A stretch of DNA of 64,000 nucleotides, taken from contig NC_016457.1 in NCBI RefSeq assembly GCF_000226115.1, forward strand, positions 5,952,001-6,016,000, read 5' to 3'. Each line of letters opens with the position of its first letter. The stretch's first letter is position 1. This DNA is from Thermothielavioides terrestris NRRL 8126 (taxonomy: Eukaryota; Ascomycota; Sordariomycetes; Sordariales; Chaetomiaceae). The notes below the pieces were generated by a model. It saw only the letters and a list, made by a program, of their open reading frames with translations, had not been told where the DNA came from and searched no databases. The position numbers and the translations under genes were made by a program. This document shows positions 13,137-25,149 of the stretch, in pieces.

Positions 13137-13893
13137 CTTGGCCGCTGTGCACTCGTGTAGCGTGGGCGATGAGCTGCAGTGACGGCGGATCGGAGGGTTG
13201 ACTCGAGATAGACAATGCCGATGCGCTCAATGGTTTCTTCCGAAGAGCCTGAAATCCGTTGCTCTGGAGTGTAGGACCGTGGGCTGGCAAGCAACCTGGT
13301 GGATCGGACCGATCACGACAGAACAACGGTTGAAGGCCTCATCCAACCTTGCGGGCGCGGGCGGCACTGACTCTGGGAACTGTTTCCCATCCTGCCCCTC
13401 ACTTGGCCCAGAGGCCCCGCCTTAGTTACCCGAAGCTAGCCTTGCCCATCAGTGTCCCGGCGTTCGGCCCATTACACAGTTGGGTGGAGGTGTTGCTTCC
13501 CGTTATGTTTCTCTATCCCTGGCTCCACTCAAAACCGCGATGTCAACCACGAACTTCCATTTTATTGGACCTACTGAGTGGGATATCTGATCCTCACGTC
13601 GCGGGCAACTTCCAGGTCTGTAAGCCGGCCGGGAGCGCAAGTGCGAAGTGACGAGCATAAGGTACTACCTATCCGTGGTAGAGATGGCCTGCAACATGAA
13701 ACGCTGCGCTTCCAGGAGGCTCTGAAGGATAGATCAATGTATACTCCATTCCGTACCGCATCACGATAGAAAGCACGATGTAGGTAGTGGTCGCGCTCAT
13801 ACTTGTGCTTAGGACTGCACAGTCGGGGGAATCCAATAGGTAAGGTACGGAATAGGCAGCTCAGGTACGGAATACTCCGTACTCCGTACCGTA
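13137..13893. promoter_or_regulatory. Upstream region of the NmrA-like gene up to the island edge
   Basis: About 760 bases of GC-moderate, gene-free DNA. Near the island edge it carries copies of a TACTCCGTAC motif (for example 13878-13890 and a variant near 13741-13760). Normal CpA content shows that heavy mutation does not extend to the left of the island. Confidence 0.5.
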
Positions 13894-13914
13894 ACTGAAA
13901 CGGTCGTGGTTATA
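13894..13914. mobile_element. Left target duplication and left terminus of inverted-repeat element copy 2
   Basis: ACTGAAAC at 13894-13901 is repeated at 35204-35211. It is followed by 13 bases (GGTCGTGGTTATA, 13902-13914) that are the outer end of the element's left terminal repeat. The rest of the repeat resumes at 34815 (GAGGTCCCACC). Joining the two gives GGTTATAGAGGTCCC, identical to the complement of the element's right end at 35183-35197. The junction is at a TA, present also at 34813-34814. Confidence 0.85.
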
Positions 13915-14099
13915 CAGTTCAATCCTTGTTTGTTTGTTAGTTTGGTTCTTCGCCCCACTTTTTACCCACTTTCTGACAGGGCCCTGCAGCCAACCAAAAA
14001 TCGGCCTTTTTACCCACCTGTTCAGTTCCTGGCTCTGGCACTGCATTCAACAAAACTATCGACCAAACCATCAAAAAAAGCATCACCACCATCAAAGCT

Positions 14100-14205
14100 A
14101 TCAAATCCTTCAAAATCGCCCAGGGCAGCCAAATCAGCCAGATCAGCCAGGTGAGCAGCCAAATTAGCTAAATCAGCCAAATTAGCCAGATCAGCTAGGT
14201 AGGCA
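14100..14205. repeat. Short tandem AATCAGCC-type repeat in the Tc1-like arm
   Basis: About ten imperfect copies of an 8-10 base unit (AAATCAGCC, AGATCAGCC, AAATTAGCC) run in tandem. Some copies differ by C-to-T at CA, consistent with mild point mutation of an initially uniform array. Confidence 0.7.
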
Positions 14206-14245
14206 GTTCAACTATAAAAAGGCCCCATTTTCCAGATTCGAAGAT

Positions 14246-14318
14246 GCCCACCTTTCTAGCCTAGCCGGAAGCCCACCTTTCTAGCCCAGCCGGAAGCCCA
14301 CCGACCTGGCCCAGCCGT
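14246..14318. repeat. About 29-base tandem repeat, 2.5 copies
   Basis: GCCCACCTTTCTAGCC(C/T)AGCCGGAA is repeated twice and followed by a partial third copy, just upstream of the transposase start. Confidence 0.7.
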
Positions 14319-14958
14319 ACAGCACATCGCTTGCAGGGCCATCATGTCGTGGCAACTGCTAGCTAGTTGGTCTCGGCTGCGATAGGCCGACCCGCTATTG
14401 AATGACGACGACGACGAATACAACGAAGACCCTGATTTCCTAGCCGATGCCAAGGAATTGGAAGAGGCTGAGGAACCTAGCCTTCCTTCAATACTATAAG
14501 CCAAAGCCATCTAGGCATTTAACGTACGCTAGGCTATTAAACGTGCCGCAAAGTCCAGCCTACCTAGTAGGTACATCCATTTTCCCTGATTACCTTATAT
14601 TTTCTTAGTTAATCTAGTCTTCCAGATGTTCCTTCTAAGGAGCCCTCGATAGCCGACCTCCCGGCTTGCCCAAGCTCTGATTCTTCCGACGGCTTCGACC
14701 TCTCTCCTTCGCCCTCGCCTTCGCGCTAGTAGATCGACCTAGCCAACCTAGCATTTACCAAGCATCCTTCTTCGACTAGGCCTCTGCAAAAGAACTGATC
14801 CACTATATACGAAGAGAGGCTTGTCGTTAAGGTATTACGTTTCTACGGCAATATAAGCATCCTGAAGATCGCAAAGGTAATAAACCTTATACAATGGCAG
14901 GTCTAATACGCTATCTACGCTTATAACAACCTATAATACACAGTTGCTTATAGCTAGG

Positions 14959-15207
14959 TAATGCGGAGAAGTGTCGTAGATACGTAGAATAACAAGATGT
15001 AGATTGATAATGGTGGTAGATCGAAGATCTAAGTGGCGGTGCGCTAAGAAATACGTACCTGTAGGGCAGAACACATTACACACCCCGCCTACCCAATTAG
15101 GCCTAGCGTTGCAAAGTCTACAACGTAGGGCGCAGGGCACCCTTATCTAATCTACGTATATAGACACATAGGTTATATAACCCCCTTGTTCCTCCTACCT
15201 TATATTA
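14959..15207 (-). repeat. Element A 3' LTR
   Basis: 249 bases beginning TAATGCGGAGAAG and ending CCTTATATTA. The partner at 33569-33817 has the same length, begins TGATGCGG and ends CCTATATCA, so the canonical TG...CA ends have been changed by transitions in this copy. The differences between the two that I could follow are all transitions. Confidence 0.9.
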
Positions 15208-15539
15208 AGTCTAGGCCTATAGGAAAAAACGGCAATGCCCTCATTGCCTTACCTATCTAGATCCTCTATATCGTTAAATACCCTTTAATCAAGTACTACA
15301 ACACAGGGCTAGAAGCGTAGTGCCAGATTGATCTAGATAGTAATCAACTAACTTCTTCTATATTTTGTTATTGTTAGTGAGAACAGGGTTCTTATAAGGC
15401 TAGCTACGCTTATAGGCTAGTTGTAGTGCTTAATTAGGTATAGGAGGCTTCTTTTAAGAGACTAGGCAATCCAGATAATCGCCTTTATAAGCCTAGTATT
15501 CGTTGATTAGGCGCTATATATAGTATAGCTCGTATATAG

Positions 15540-18500
15540 TCTTTTAAACGCTCTTTTCTCGGCTATAGCTAGTCCATTTAATTAGGTATTTAAGGCCTTT
15601 ATATATAACCTTATAGTTAAGGATTATATCAACCTTATATTCCTTATCCAATTCGTTGTTATTAGAGGAGTAGTCTAATTGAGAGTCGACGATCGGGCTA
15701 GGAGGTGGCGTATTATAGCCGAATAGATCCTCCTCCTAAGGAGCTAGGCAAAGGTGAGCAATAGAAATGACTAGGTAGATACCTTTATTAGCTAGGAGAT
15801 CTAGTTCGTAAGCTAGGTAGCTAATATAGCGCTTAATTGGAAAAGGCCTAGCACGTTGTTGCAAGTACTTCTAGGGCAGGTTATCTAGGAGATAGTAACT
15901 ATAGTATAGGCGTAAATAAACCTTATCGCCTATATTGAACTTAATGTTGTAGTATTTACTATTATAACGACGCTTGGTATATATTATAGCAAAGTCTATA
16001 CTTAATTAAGTATCTTAATATAGGGTATTTTATAGAGCTAGGATAGTAGCTAGCTTAGTAGTAGCCTAGTTGGTAAGAGCTTCTAACGGTTTAGGAAGCT
16101 TAAAGCTAAAGAGCTGCTTATAAAGCGAGGATTTAATAGCTTCAATATAAACGTTGTTAAGGTGCTATTATAGAGGTACAATGACATCTAGCCAATTGCC
16201 TTTAGGGCGCTTAAATATATAGAAGCAGATTGCGATTTCTATAGTCTAGTTCTTACGCTCTAAAAGGCTATCCACTTATAGATAGTAGAATATTGTTATT
16301 AGCAACTTAGTACCTAAAGCCTTCTAGACACCTTGCTAAAGGTCGGAAGTAAACTTACGATTATAGTCGAAGATGATTATAGTAGGTACGCCTTAGTTGC
16401 TAAAAAGCAATTAGCAAATTAGAATATACCCCTATTCCTAAGCCGAATAGCTAGAATTGCTAGGAATAAAGAGGGTATACTTCATTGACTTATAAAATAC
16501 TGTAAACAAGCTATCGAAGTGATTATAGTTTAGGAGCTACTAGGGTAAACTGGTAGCCTAGACCTTTGGTAGGCCTAGAATAAAATCGATAGCGATAATA
16601 TATATTAGCAAGGTATTAGATAGTCGAATCAGTTAATAGTTGCCTAGTTTAGGGCGATGATCTATTATGTTAACCTAGCACTTTAGGTATAGCTTGATAT
16701 ACTTCTTGACGTTATAGGTTTTATAGGCTATTGATATACTTTGTAGATCGTATAATATTTGTTTAGTGCCAAAGTGGTACTTCTTATTATAGGTAGCTTC
16801 TAAGATAGTCTAAATTATATTGTAAAGTATATAAAGTGAGTACAACCTATTAGGCCGAATATTATAAAGAAGGCTATCTATAAAGATGAATAGGAGGCTA
16901 GGCTAAGAAAAAACCTTGCTACTGCCCTTAGTAGCTGATTCAATAGTAAGATCTTTAATAATAGCGGTGTACTTAGCGTTATAAGAGTATATAGCTGTAA
17001 ATCGAGCTTGGAGATCGTTATTCAACTTTACTTCTACGAAGGCGAACTAGATATTGTCGAGGACTACGTCGTTATCACTAGAGCTATTCTCGCGGTTTAG
17101 ATCATCCTATAGAGCCTTTAGATAGCTAAGTGTATTAGGCACTAGGTTTAGGTAGCCTAAAAGGTGATAGATCTCTAAGTTATATTACAAAAGGTAAATA
17201 GAGGCGTTAATAAGCTTACGATTAGCTCGCTTAGTAGACGATGTATCTAAAATAGTTTAGTTAACAATACCTTTTATAGAGGTGTAATCTATAAAGACAA
17301 CGACTAGCTTGTATAATGAGTAGATTATAGTATATAGTTTCTTAATTGCCTAAATAAGGTAGGCGACTTCCTATTCGGAGGGTCTATATCGGAGTTCCTC
17401 CTTAGTAAGGCACTGGCTTAGGAATATAATAGGCTAAACTTAAGTCGATAGGATAATAGTTCTAAGCTTCTATTTATAACTATTAGCGAGGTAGAAAGCT
17501 ATAACGCCAAAGCCGCGCTTTAGGCATCTATCGATCTATAAGAAGAGGGTCTTATTAGGATTAAAGTAGACTAAAATAGTTGGGTCCAGCTTATAGATAG
17601 CATTCTAAATAGCTTCGAAGGAGGCCTTCTCGGTAAACGTAGGTTCGAAGGAAGTCTTAGCGCAATAAGCTACGTACTTACTAGGGTTACCGTTTTCTAC
17701 TTAGCTAGTAGCTCGGCCTTTCGTAAGTAGTATAGTCTTATAGTTCTAGAGAGGCTCAATAAGCTATATATAGTATAGAATTAGGTAGTATAGAAATCCT
17801 AATACGCTAATGTACTACTTTAGGGCCTTTAGGTTATTTGGAAAGGCGAGGTTCCTAAAGGCGGCAATATAGTACTCTATATTAGTTAGTCCAAATCTAT
17901 CGACGTAGAAACCAAGTAGTTCTATACTAGGATATATAATATAAGATTTAGCGAGAGCGATAGAGATATTCTTCTTTTCAAAGAGGCTAAAGACGGTTTC
18001 TAGGTGCTTAGTGTACTTATCTATAGTATAGCTAAAGATGATAATATCGTCGATAAATATATAGGCGAAAGAGGTATAAGGGCGAAGTAACTAATCTATA
18101 AAGCGCTAGATATATATAGAAGCATTGTAGTAGCCTATTAGGTATACTTTCGGCTATTCTAATCTACGAAGGCTAATTAGAGTAAAGCGATCGTAGTATA
18201 GAGGGTAGATATCGAATTAGTAGAAAAAGAATATAGCGTTGATCACGATAATGAACTTTTTGCCTTATAGATATACGATGATGTCCGACTATAGTGGTAG
18301 AGGGTAGTTGTTAGGTACTATAACCTTGTTAAGAGCGTATAAATCGATGACTATGTAGCCTTTAATCTTACTACGAGAGGTACGCTAAACGACAAATACT
18401 AGGTATATGAAAGGAGTGGCCTTTATAGCCTATTCGAAGCGCTTTTGCCGGTATAGTTCGTCGAAAGTAGCGTTAAGAATCTCGCGATTACAAGCGTTTA

Positions 18501-20500
18501 GAGGGTATTAGCGGGTATAGATCTTCTAATGCTACTAGCCTTCTACGAGAGGCACTCGTATTATATCCTCTTCGTCTAGGACAACTTAGCCTTTATCCTT
18601 CTATAAACAGGGATAACGCTTGACGATATTAATAAATCGCTATACTAGTTTACAATCTTAGATATATACGTATATACCTTTTAAAGTAAGTATCTCTAGT
18701 AAGTCGGTAGGTATTTTAAAGCCTAGAGTCGAGTACTTCTCTAGTACTATTAGCTTATAGTCATTAAGCTACAATTCGGAGCTAGAATTATACTTGTTAG
18801 TATAACTATTAGCCTCTAGTATAGAAGGCGTATTGCGCCCATTGGTAGAATCTAAGTATATAGGCTTAGGGCTCGAATTATACCCATTGGTATAGCCTTC
18901 AATGCTAGGATCCTAGATCGATTAGCGTAATATAGGCTAGGCTAGCTAGCCTAATAGATATACTAATTGGTATAATATAGGTCTAGATTTAGATAAAGTA
19001 GTTAGCTAATATACTACGTCGCTATAAGGTGTTGGTAGCTCTAGCGAATCTCGAGAAGATACTACCAATTAAGATGAAATATCGCTTATAAATTGCATAG
19101 AGTCTCCTAGAATAGTATAAACTAGGCTATATATATTGAATATAGTTAATATACTAGGGCTAGCGTACTAAACAGTAGTTTAAACTAAACCGAGGTTCAT
19201 AGCGATAGACATTGCTATTAAGGCAGTCGCTATAGTCAATGCTGTAAAGGCTATCTCCTAGGAATAAGCGATATAACCACTATCGTTAGTATCCTTGATC
19301 TAGCTAATAAGGTAGCGCTTTAGAATAGTGAGAACTCCCTTAGTTAGGCTCTTAAGAGCTACTACCTTTAGGGTCTTAGCGTTGACAATGGCGTTTAGTA
19401 TAGTAGGATAGAGAGCGTTGAACATTATAGACTAGTTCGTTGGGAAAGGCTTATATTCTATAGCGATATACACTTCTTGCTTAGGCTACAAGGTAATAGC
19501 GTATATAGTCTTGACCTTACGTATATAGAGGAACGTCTAGGTATATATAGTAAATAGTATATCAAATCCTCCTAGAATACTATATAGGCTAGCGATCTTT
19601 ATACTATAATCGATAGAGGCCTTATATAGATCTACTAAGTCGACTCCCAATAGAAGGTTAGTAGGTAGCTTATCTACTACCTAAGCGAACTAAGTGAACT
19701 TAAGGAGTACTAGGCTAGTAGCAGTAACGCCTAGTAGGTAAATAACGAAGGTCGCCTACTAAGTAGGCAAGGTCTTTCTAATACTATAAATTTAGCTATT
19801 GTAGCGCTTAATCAAGTGCTCGAAGATACTTAGGAAGGTCTTATCAACGATTAAATAGCTAGCACCTAGATCGAAGTAAACTTCTAGGTCTTTGTAGTTA
19901 GGCTAAGTATAGGCTTTGACATATAAGTAGGTATAGGCGCTATATAGGCTATCGATACCTAGGTTAGCCACTTTAGGGGCTTCCTATACTTCTAGGTTGG
20001 TAGCGAAATCTATAGTAGGGCTAGAGCCTTTAGCGAGTAGGATATTGTCCTCTAAGGTATTCTTAGCGATAGTGGTTGCCTACTTTAAGCACTTGATAGA
20101 GCTAGAAGCGGCTATTAAACAGGTTTTTAGATGCTTAAAGAGCTAGTTCTAGGAATCAAATAGGGTATTGTAGTATTTGTAAGTTCGACGGCCTAGGTTA
20201 GCCTAATTAGCTCAATAGTGGCAAACGCTCTTAGGCACAACTGTTTTGCTATAGGCGTAGATATATATATTAGTAGCGGGAACTATATTAAATGTCTAAT
20301 AGCACTTATAGTAGGTTAGCTTTGAATTGTAAGCTATATAAGTAATATCCGACTTGTCGGTATTATTGGAAATGGATAACTCGTAATTGGCCTCAGCTTC
20401 GTTATTGGCCTTCAAATCGGATAACGTCTTTGAATTAGCGTTGTCAATAAAGTATACTCAGTTTTAGGCTCGATCGTCACACTTAGAATCGTAGTTATCT
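15540..20500 (-). pseudogene. Element A pol remnant (protease, RT, RNase H, integrase, chromodomain)
   Basis: Read on the minus strand. The protease motif DLGAS lies at about 19839-19881. The reverse transcriptase catalytic box YIFIDDIIIFS lies at about 18034-18064. The integrase core entry AIDFILGLPKV lies at about 16567-16610. An integrase C-terminal KVYLRLYYS segment is near 15910. A chromodomain, KVDIILNYKVIYKGLKYLIKW, covers about 15560-15640. Stops are nearly all TAG, as expected from CAG-to-TAG changes, so no product is made. Exact limits of each domain are approximate. Confidence 0.82.
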
Positions 20501-21941
20501 AGGCAGTGCTTGCTACCTTAATTGTAATCTCGGTTATAGCGGTTATCATTGTAGTTCTAATGGTTATTACTATAGCGATTAGTATATCTAGAGAGCTTCT
20601 TATTAAACTTAGTATTGCTAGAAGTAGTAGACTTGCTTATAAGCGAAGACTTCTTTAATTCTAGGAACTTATTGCGAGCTATAGTAACAAGTGTAAGCTA
20701 TACTTCTATAATCTTATATATATAGCGCGCTAGAGTATACTTCGTCTTAGGCTATAGAAGAAAAGATATAATAGTCGAATTTAAACGGTTATAGATAGTA
20801 TCTATAGCATTATACTAGTTTAAATTATTATAATTGATCTAGCCTACTATATATATAAAACGCAACTTCTTCTAGAAGAAGTTCATTAGGGTATCAGAGT
20901 TCTCTACAATATACTTAATAGTTAACTGTCCTTAGTTAAACTTATCGATAGCCACTTAGTAATCTATTGTAAAACGCTTTACTAACTGATTAAAGACTAT
21001 ATAAAGGCTAGCCTAGCGCTATTATAAGCGCTCTTATATAATGATTTTGCTATTCTACTAGAGGAGGGCTTAACTAGCGAGAACTATAGGTAAGAGGTAT
21101 AAGATCTACTAAGCTACGTCGTAGCTAGTGTTAGAGTCTTTTAGAAAGGTAGATAAATGCTAAATAAAGCAATAGATATTAGTAAAAATTATATTCTTAC
21201 TATTTATAATAATACCTATATCGTTAAGGTCTTTATAGCTAAGATTAAAAGTGCTAATGTTATTGCGTTTGATTTTGAAAGTAGAGATAGATTAGCTACC
21301 TCTAGTACTAGCGGTATTATAGGAATACTCTTAATAACCGTGGTTTAGAGGAGGAGGCAGAAAAGGTAGGTAGTTGTTTAGGCGGTTGTTTAGACGGCGC
21401 CTACTATCGCTGTTGTCTAGGTCGCTTAGGTCGTTTAGATTATAGCTGCTAGTGCTAGAGGACCGTCTAAGAAGCGACGTAGCTTAGCGTTGGCTATCCT
21501 AAGGTAGCTTAGCCTAGCGAGGGTTGCCCTAAGGCGACTTAGCCTAGTGCGGGTCGCTATAAGGTGATATAGCCTAGTGCTAGCCGCCTAAGCACGAATT
21601 GTTAAGGTATATAACATAGGCTTAACGTACTAGTAGCGTGCCTATAGCTAGGTTGTAGGCTATACTAATGTCGACGCCCTCTAGGGGAATAGGAAAGGCA
21701 GTCTATATATAAGGTTGTATAAGTCTAACTAGGGGAGGCGTATAGAGGCTCTTAAGCAGAGAGGCCACTATTACAACTAAGCAGTAGCTCTAGGTCGAGG
21801 GGGCGTATATCTATAGCCCTATAGTCGATATAGAAGTAGCTAATAGAGGCTCCTTAGCTAATATAGGATTAGCTAACAGGTTCTTGCTAGCTAACTAAGT
21901 AAGAGCGTTGTCAATTTTACTTAGCCGATTATCGGTATTAT

Positions 21942-22535
21942 TGTCAGGAGCGGGGGCTCCTAGAAGGAAGGGGGTATACGTTGAAGTGATGGAGTACGAG
22001 CAAGGCACAAGCAGAGCACGCGCTATAGGGTAGCTACAGGTAGGGGGGTTACGGGTAGTTGCATTGAACGCTAGCCTCTCTCACTGCCTGTGGGTTCTAT
22101 CCTCCTTATCTCTCCTATCCTAGCCCTCGATCTTCCTCCGTATCGGCTAGCCTCCATTCCTAAGCTCGTAGATCCTTTCCTAGGCTATCCTATAGCGCCT
22201 ATATAGCTCCCTAAGTGCGCCTAATCCGCTCTATTGCCGACCCAATGTCTTAGTTCCCTACACTTGCTTAGCCTAATGCCCTGCACTTCGCTTAGCTCTA
22301 TGCCCCTCCGATCGCTCCTCTAGGTAGCTCGTGTGATCTAGGCTACTGACGTACGCCCTAGTGGCGTACATAGATGACCTGTGTAGTACCCTATAGTTGG
22401 CTAGGCTACGCCGGGTGCCGGATGTAGGGCGAGGTGGTCGGGCCGAGGGTTGTGCTAGGTGCCGAGGCGCGTTCTAAGGGCTATGCCGGGTGCCGAGGCG
22501 GGTCCCGTAGGTTAGGGTAGCTCCAGGGTATAATA
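21942..22535 (-). repeat. Element B 3' LTR
   Basis: 594 bases opening TGTCAGGAGCGGGGG and closing AGGGTATAATA. The partner closes GGGGCATGACA, so the original ends were TGTCA...TGACA. The two LTRs have equal length and differ by transitions. The GC content is higher than in the element interior. Confidence 0.92.
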
Positions 22536-22589
22536 GGGCCCTCCTCCTTCAAGGTCCTTGACCCTAGGGACTACTGTGCTATAGCCTAA

Positions 22590-22810
22590 GGGGCGTAGTA
22601 GTCGCGCTTTAGGGTCGTAGCCTTGTATGCCCAGTAGCGGACTATATAACGGTAGTTTAGGTAGCGTATACGCGGCTTACGATCTTGCTATATATATAGT
22701 TCCTATTAGTCGCGTTTCGGCCTATAGCCTAGCCTACTAGCGGCAGATCGTATAGCGGTAGTTCGGGTAATATATATACGGCTTACGATCTTCCTATATA
22801 TATAGCCTCT
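22590..22810. repeat. Two degenerate copies of a roughly 100-base unit
   Basis: Two segments ending CGGCTTACGATCTT(G/C)CTATATATATAG occur about 110 bases apart, each preceded by AGTAGCGG or CTAGCGG, AACGGTAGTT or AGCGGTAGTT. This is a local duplication in the 3' noncoding part of element B. Confidence 0.65.
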
Positions 22811-23569
22811 ATCGATCTAACTACTCCTCTGTATACGCGATCTAGGGCGGCCTAGATAGAAGTGGCCTATTCAGATCTAGGGCCGTCTATTCAAGGCTTA
22901 TTCAAGCCTAAAACAGGAAGGCAACAATAGAGCTGAATAGAACTAAATAGAAGGTATATATATTTGGGGTAATAGTAGGAAAGAAAAAGGGGTAAAGAGC
23001 GTACACTATATATGTCCTAAGCGCCTTCGCTACGTATATAGAAAAGGGGAATTGAAACTTTTACTAGAACATCGCGATATAAGAAATATAGGATTTTGAG
23101 CCCTCCAAGCTTGGACCACCTTACTGAGTATATCTTCTAGGCTCGTAGCTCCTAGCCTTCCTTTCCTCCTTTTCTTCCTTCGCGCTATCTTTATAAATGC
23201 CTAGCCTACCTAAGTGCCTAGCCTACCACGACGACAATACGATACTGGCCTACAATTGCGATCGTGTACGTACCCTCTACTTCCTTCTAACGCTCCCTCT
23301 GATCGCGTATATATAGCTGACTTCTTCGCTCTACAGATGATTCGTTTTTTTTTAGTACTCCCGCCCTCGCCTCTCCTTGGTAGGTCGCCCCACGATAGTT
23401 CGGTCGATTAGTAGGATAGCTCTCGATCAATAGGATAGCTTTAGCGATTCTAGTATATAAGGGCTATATAGCTAGCGAACTTGCTATACGGCTAGTAGGA
23501 AGAATACAATAGTACGTTGACAATATAGTAGATTCAAATAACTCATTTATTTTTAGCTACGCTTCGTAA

Positions 23570-24960
23570 GTAACCTTCAACGTTAAGATGTCGATAGATA
23601 GAGCAGGGCGGACGCTACTAATACGCTAGGTAGAAGCAATTATATCAAAGTTGTTCTCGAGCTTAGGCTTCTAGCCTATCAACGTAGCGCCTAAAGAGCG
23701 CCTTGCTAGCGAAGCGGAGTTGCTCGCCAACGACGCGCCTACGGCTCCTATAGAGCATACGTCTAGCGTAGTAGCTACGTCTACTAACGATAACGAGAAG
23801 GAGGAGAAGAAGGAGGAGGACGAGGACGAAGAGATAGAGGAATCTAAGCCTCCGACTCTATATAAGGGCGGCTTTGGCTATAAGAGAAGGGTAGTATATA
23901 GAGAGGGTATAGATAGGGAGCAATATAATCGTTAATAGTACAGTAGTCTAGTGACCTTGACTTGACGTCTAAGAAGAGAGTCTCTATAGGCGCTACCTAT
24001 ATTATTCTATAAGTGTAGAGAGTACAACTGAAGCGTGTTGAAGGTGTAGGCTATATATGTATTGACAATGGTAGCTACCGTTGTTGTATAGCTAAGTTTT
24101 TCGACAGTGGTAGCGCCCTCGTCTACTACTATTAAGCCGGTATATATCTATATATAGGTTATATATTTATTATATTTGATATACTTATAGGTTCTAATTT
24201 GCGCTACGTCGAATATATATAAAATAACTATACTTGTCTAGCTATAAGTTGCTCTTCTCCTTTAAAGGCGTTGACCTTAGTGCCTTAAAGCTGAAACCTA
24301 TATTTTCGTTGTATATACGTTACGCTGTTGCTGATCCCTTTAAAAAAATAAAGATTTATCTTACTACCTTCGCTATAGTTTATAGCTTTATCGAAGCCTT
24401 CGATAAGAGGGACTACCCTGTCGCCAATGAAAAGGTAAATTTTTAAGTGTCTCCCCTATATATACAATATATATACTAAGTACGTTCTAGCTAGCTATGT
24501 TTATCTAGGGCGTTATCGACGCGTTTATAGTAGCCTATAAGGCTATTAGCGATACTCTAGTTGCCCCTACCGCCTACTTTAAGAACTTTTTAGAGTAGTA
24601 GGGGGAGGTATAGAAGGCGGAGAGCGTACTAAAAAGGCGCCTTTGACGCTTTGTTGATATGCCTACGCCGCTCCTACCTCCTCCCCCTCCTCCTAGTACT
24701 ACGTTAGAGGAGGTAGTAGAGAGGCTAGCTAAGCTAGAGGAGTAGTAGAAGTATATAGAGGGGGTAGTAGTAAGTCTATAAGTCCATTATATCTATAAAG
24801 CGTATATATAGCTAATAATTAAAGAATGAAATTTTAGTAGTAGTAAAGAGCTAGGGTCTGCCGCCGAAGGAGGGTAAGGAGGGGGAGGGGGATAGCGAGG
24901 AGGGCGCTAATGATATATAGATAGCCAAGTTTATAACAAAGTCGATCTAGGGCTTGGAGA
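23570..24960 (+). pseudogene. Unrecognised plus-strand coding remnants inside element B
   Basis: Open segments run opposite to the retroelement. The first (23720-23935) encodes an acidic tract EEKKEEDEDEEIEE followed by GGFGYKRR. The next frame carries cysteines in YICIDNGSYRCCIAKFFDSG (about 24048-24108), and 24234-24446 encodes LLFSFKGVDLSALKLKP. A final part (about 24650-24780) has a proline run and a charged helix TLEEVVERLAKLEE. Together they look like one broken gene of about 400 residues with a cysteine-rich centre. It could be a captured host gene, an accessory antisense gene of the element or a gag of yet another inserted element; none can be proven here. Confidence 0.45.
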
Positions 24961-25149
24961 AGGACTTGGCGATATAGGGGGTAGCTATTAGGTAGGTAGG
25001 TAGTTCTTACATTGTTTTTTCTTTTTTCCTTTTCTTTTCTTTTTTCCTTAATTGAAGCGCTGTTTAACGCCCTCGTTACGTTCTCGCCGCTTATCGCCTA
25101 CGCCTATGCTCATCTTAAATATATACTTTGTAAGCGTATAGTAAAGGCC

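Larger units (their letters stand above)
13915..14958 (+). mobile_element. Tc1-like DNA transposon, left arm
   Basis: The arm begins CAGTTCAATCC directly after TA. Bases 13925-13947 (TTGTTTGTTTGTTAGTTTGGT) form an imperfect inverted match to 34781-34803 at the other end. A decayed transposase frame starts at the ATG at 14344: an acidic segment (NDDDDEYNEDPDFLADAKEL) interrupted by TAG codons, and a later helix-turn-helix-like segment (VVKVLRFYGNISILKIAKV) near 14822-14880. The arm ends at 14958, where CTAGG is followed by the LTR of element A. The first 430 bases are GC-normal and hardly mutated; decay becomes heavy after about 14380. Excluding the nested insertion and one CTAGG, the transposon is about 2.03 kb. 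Confidence 0.8.

Noticed and set aside
14100..14320. Tandem repeats as a CRISPR array
   Set aside because: Units are short, contiguous and without spacers, in a eukaryotic genome.
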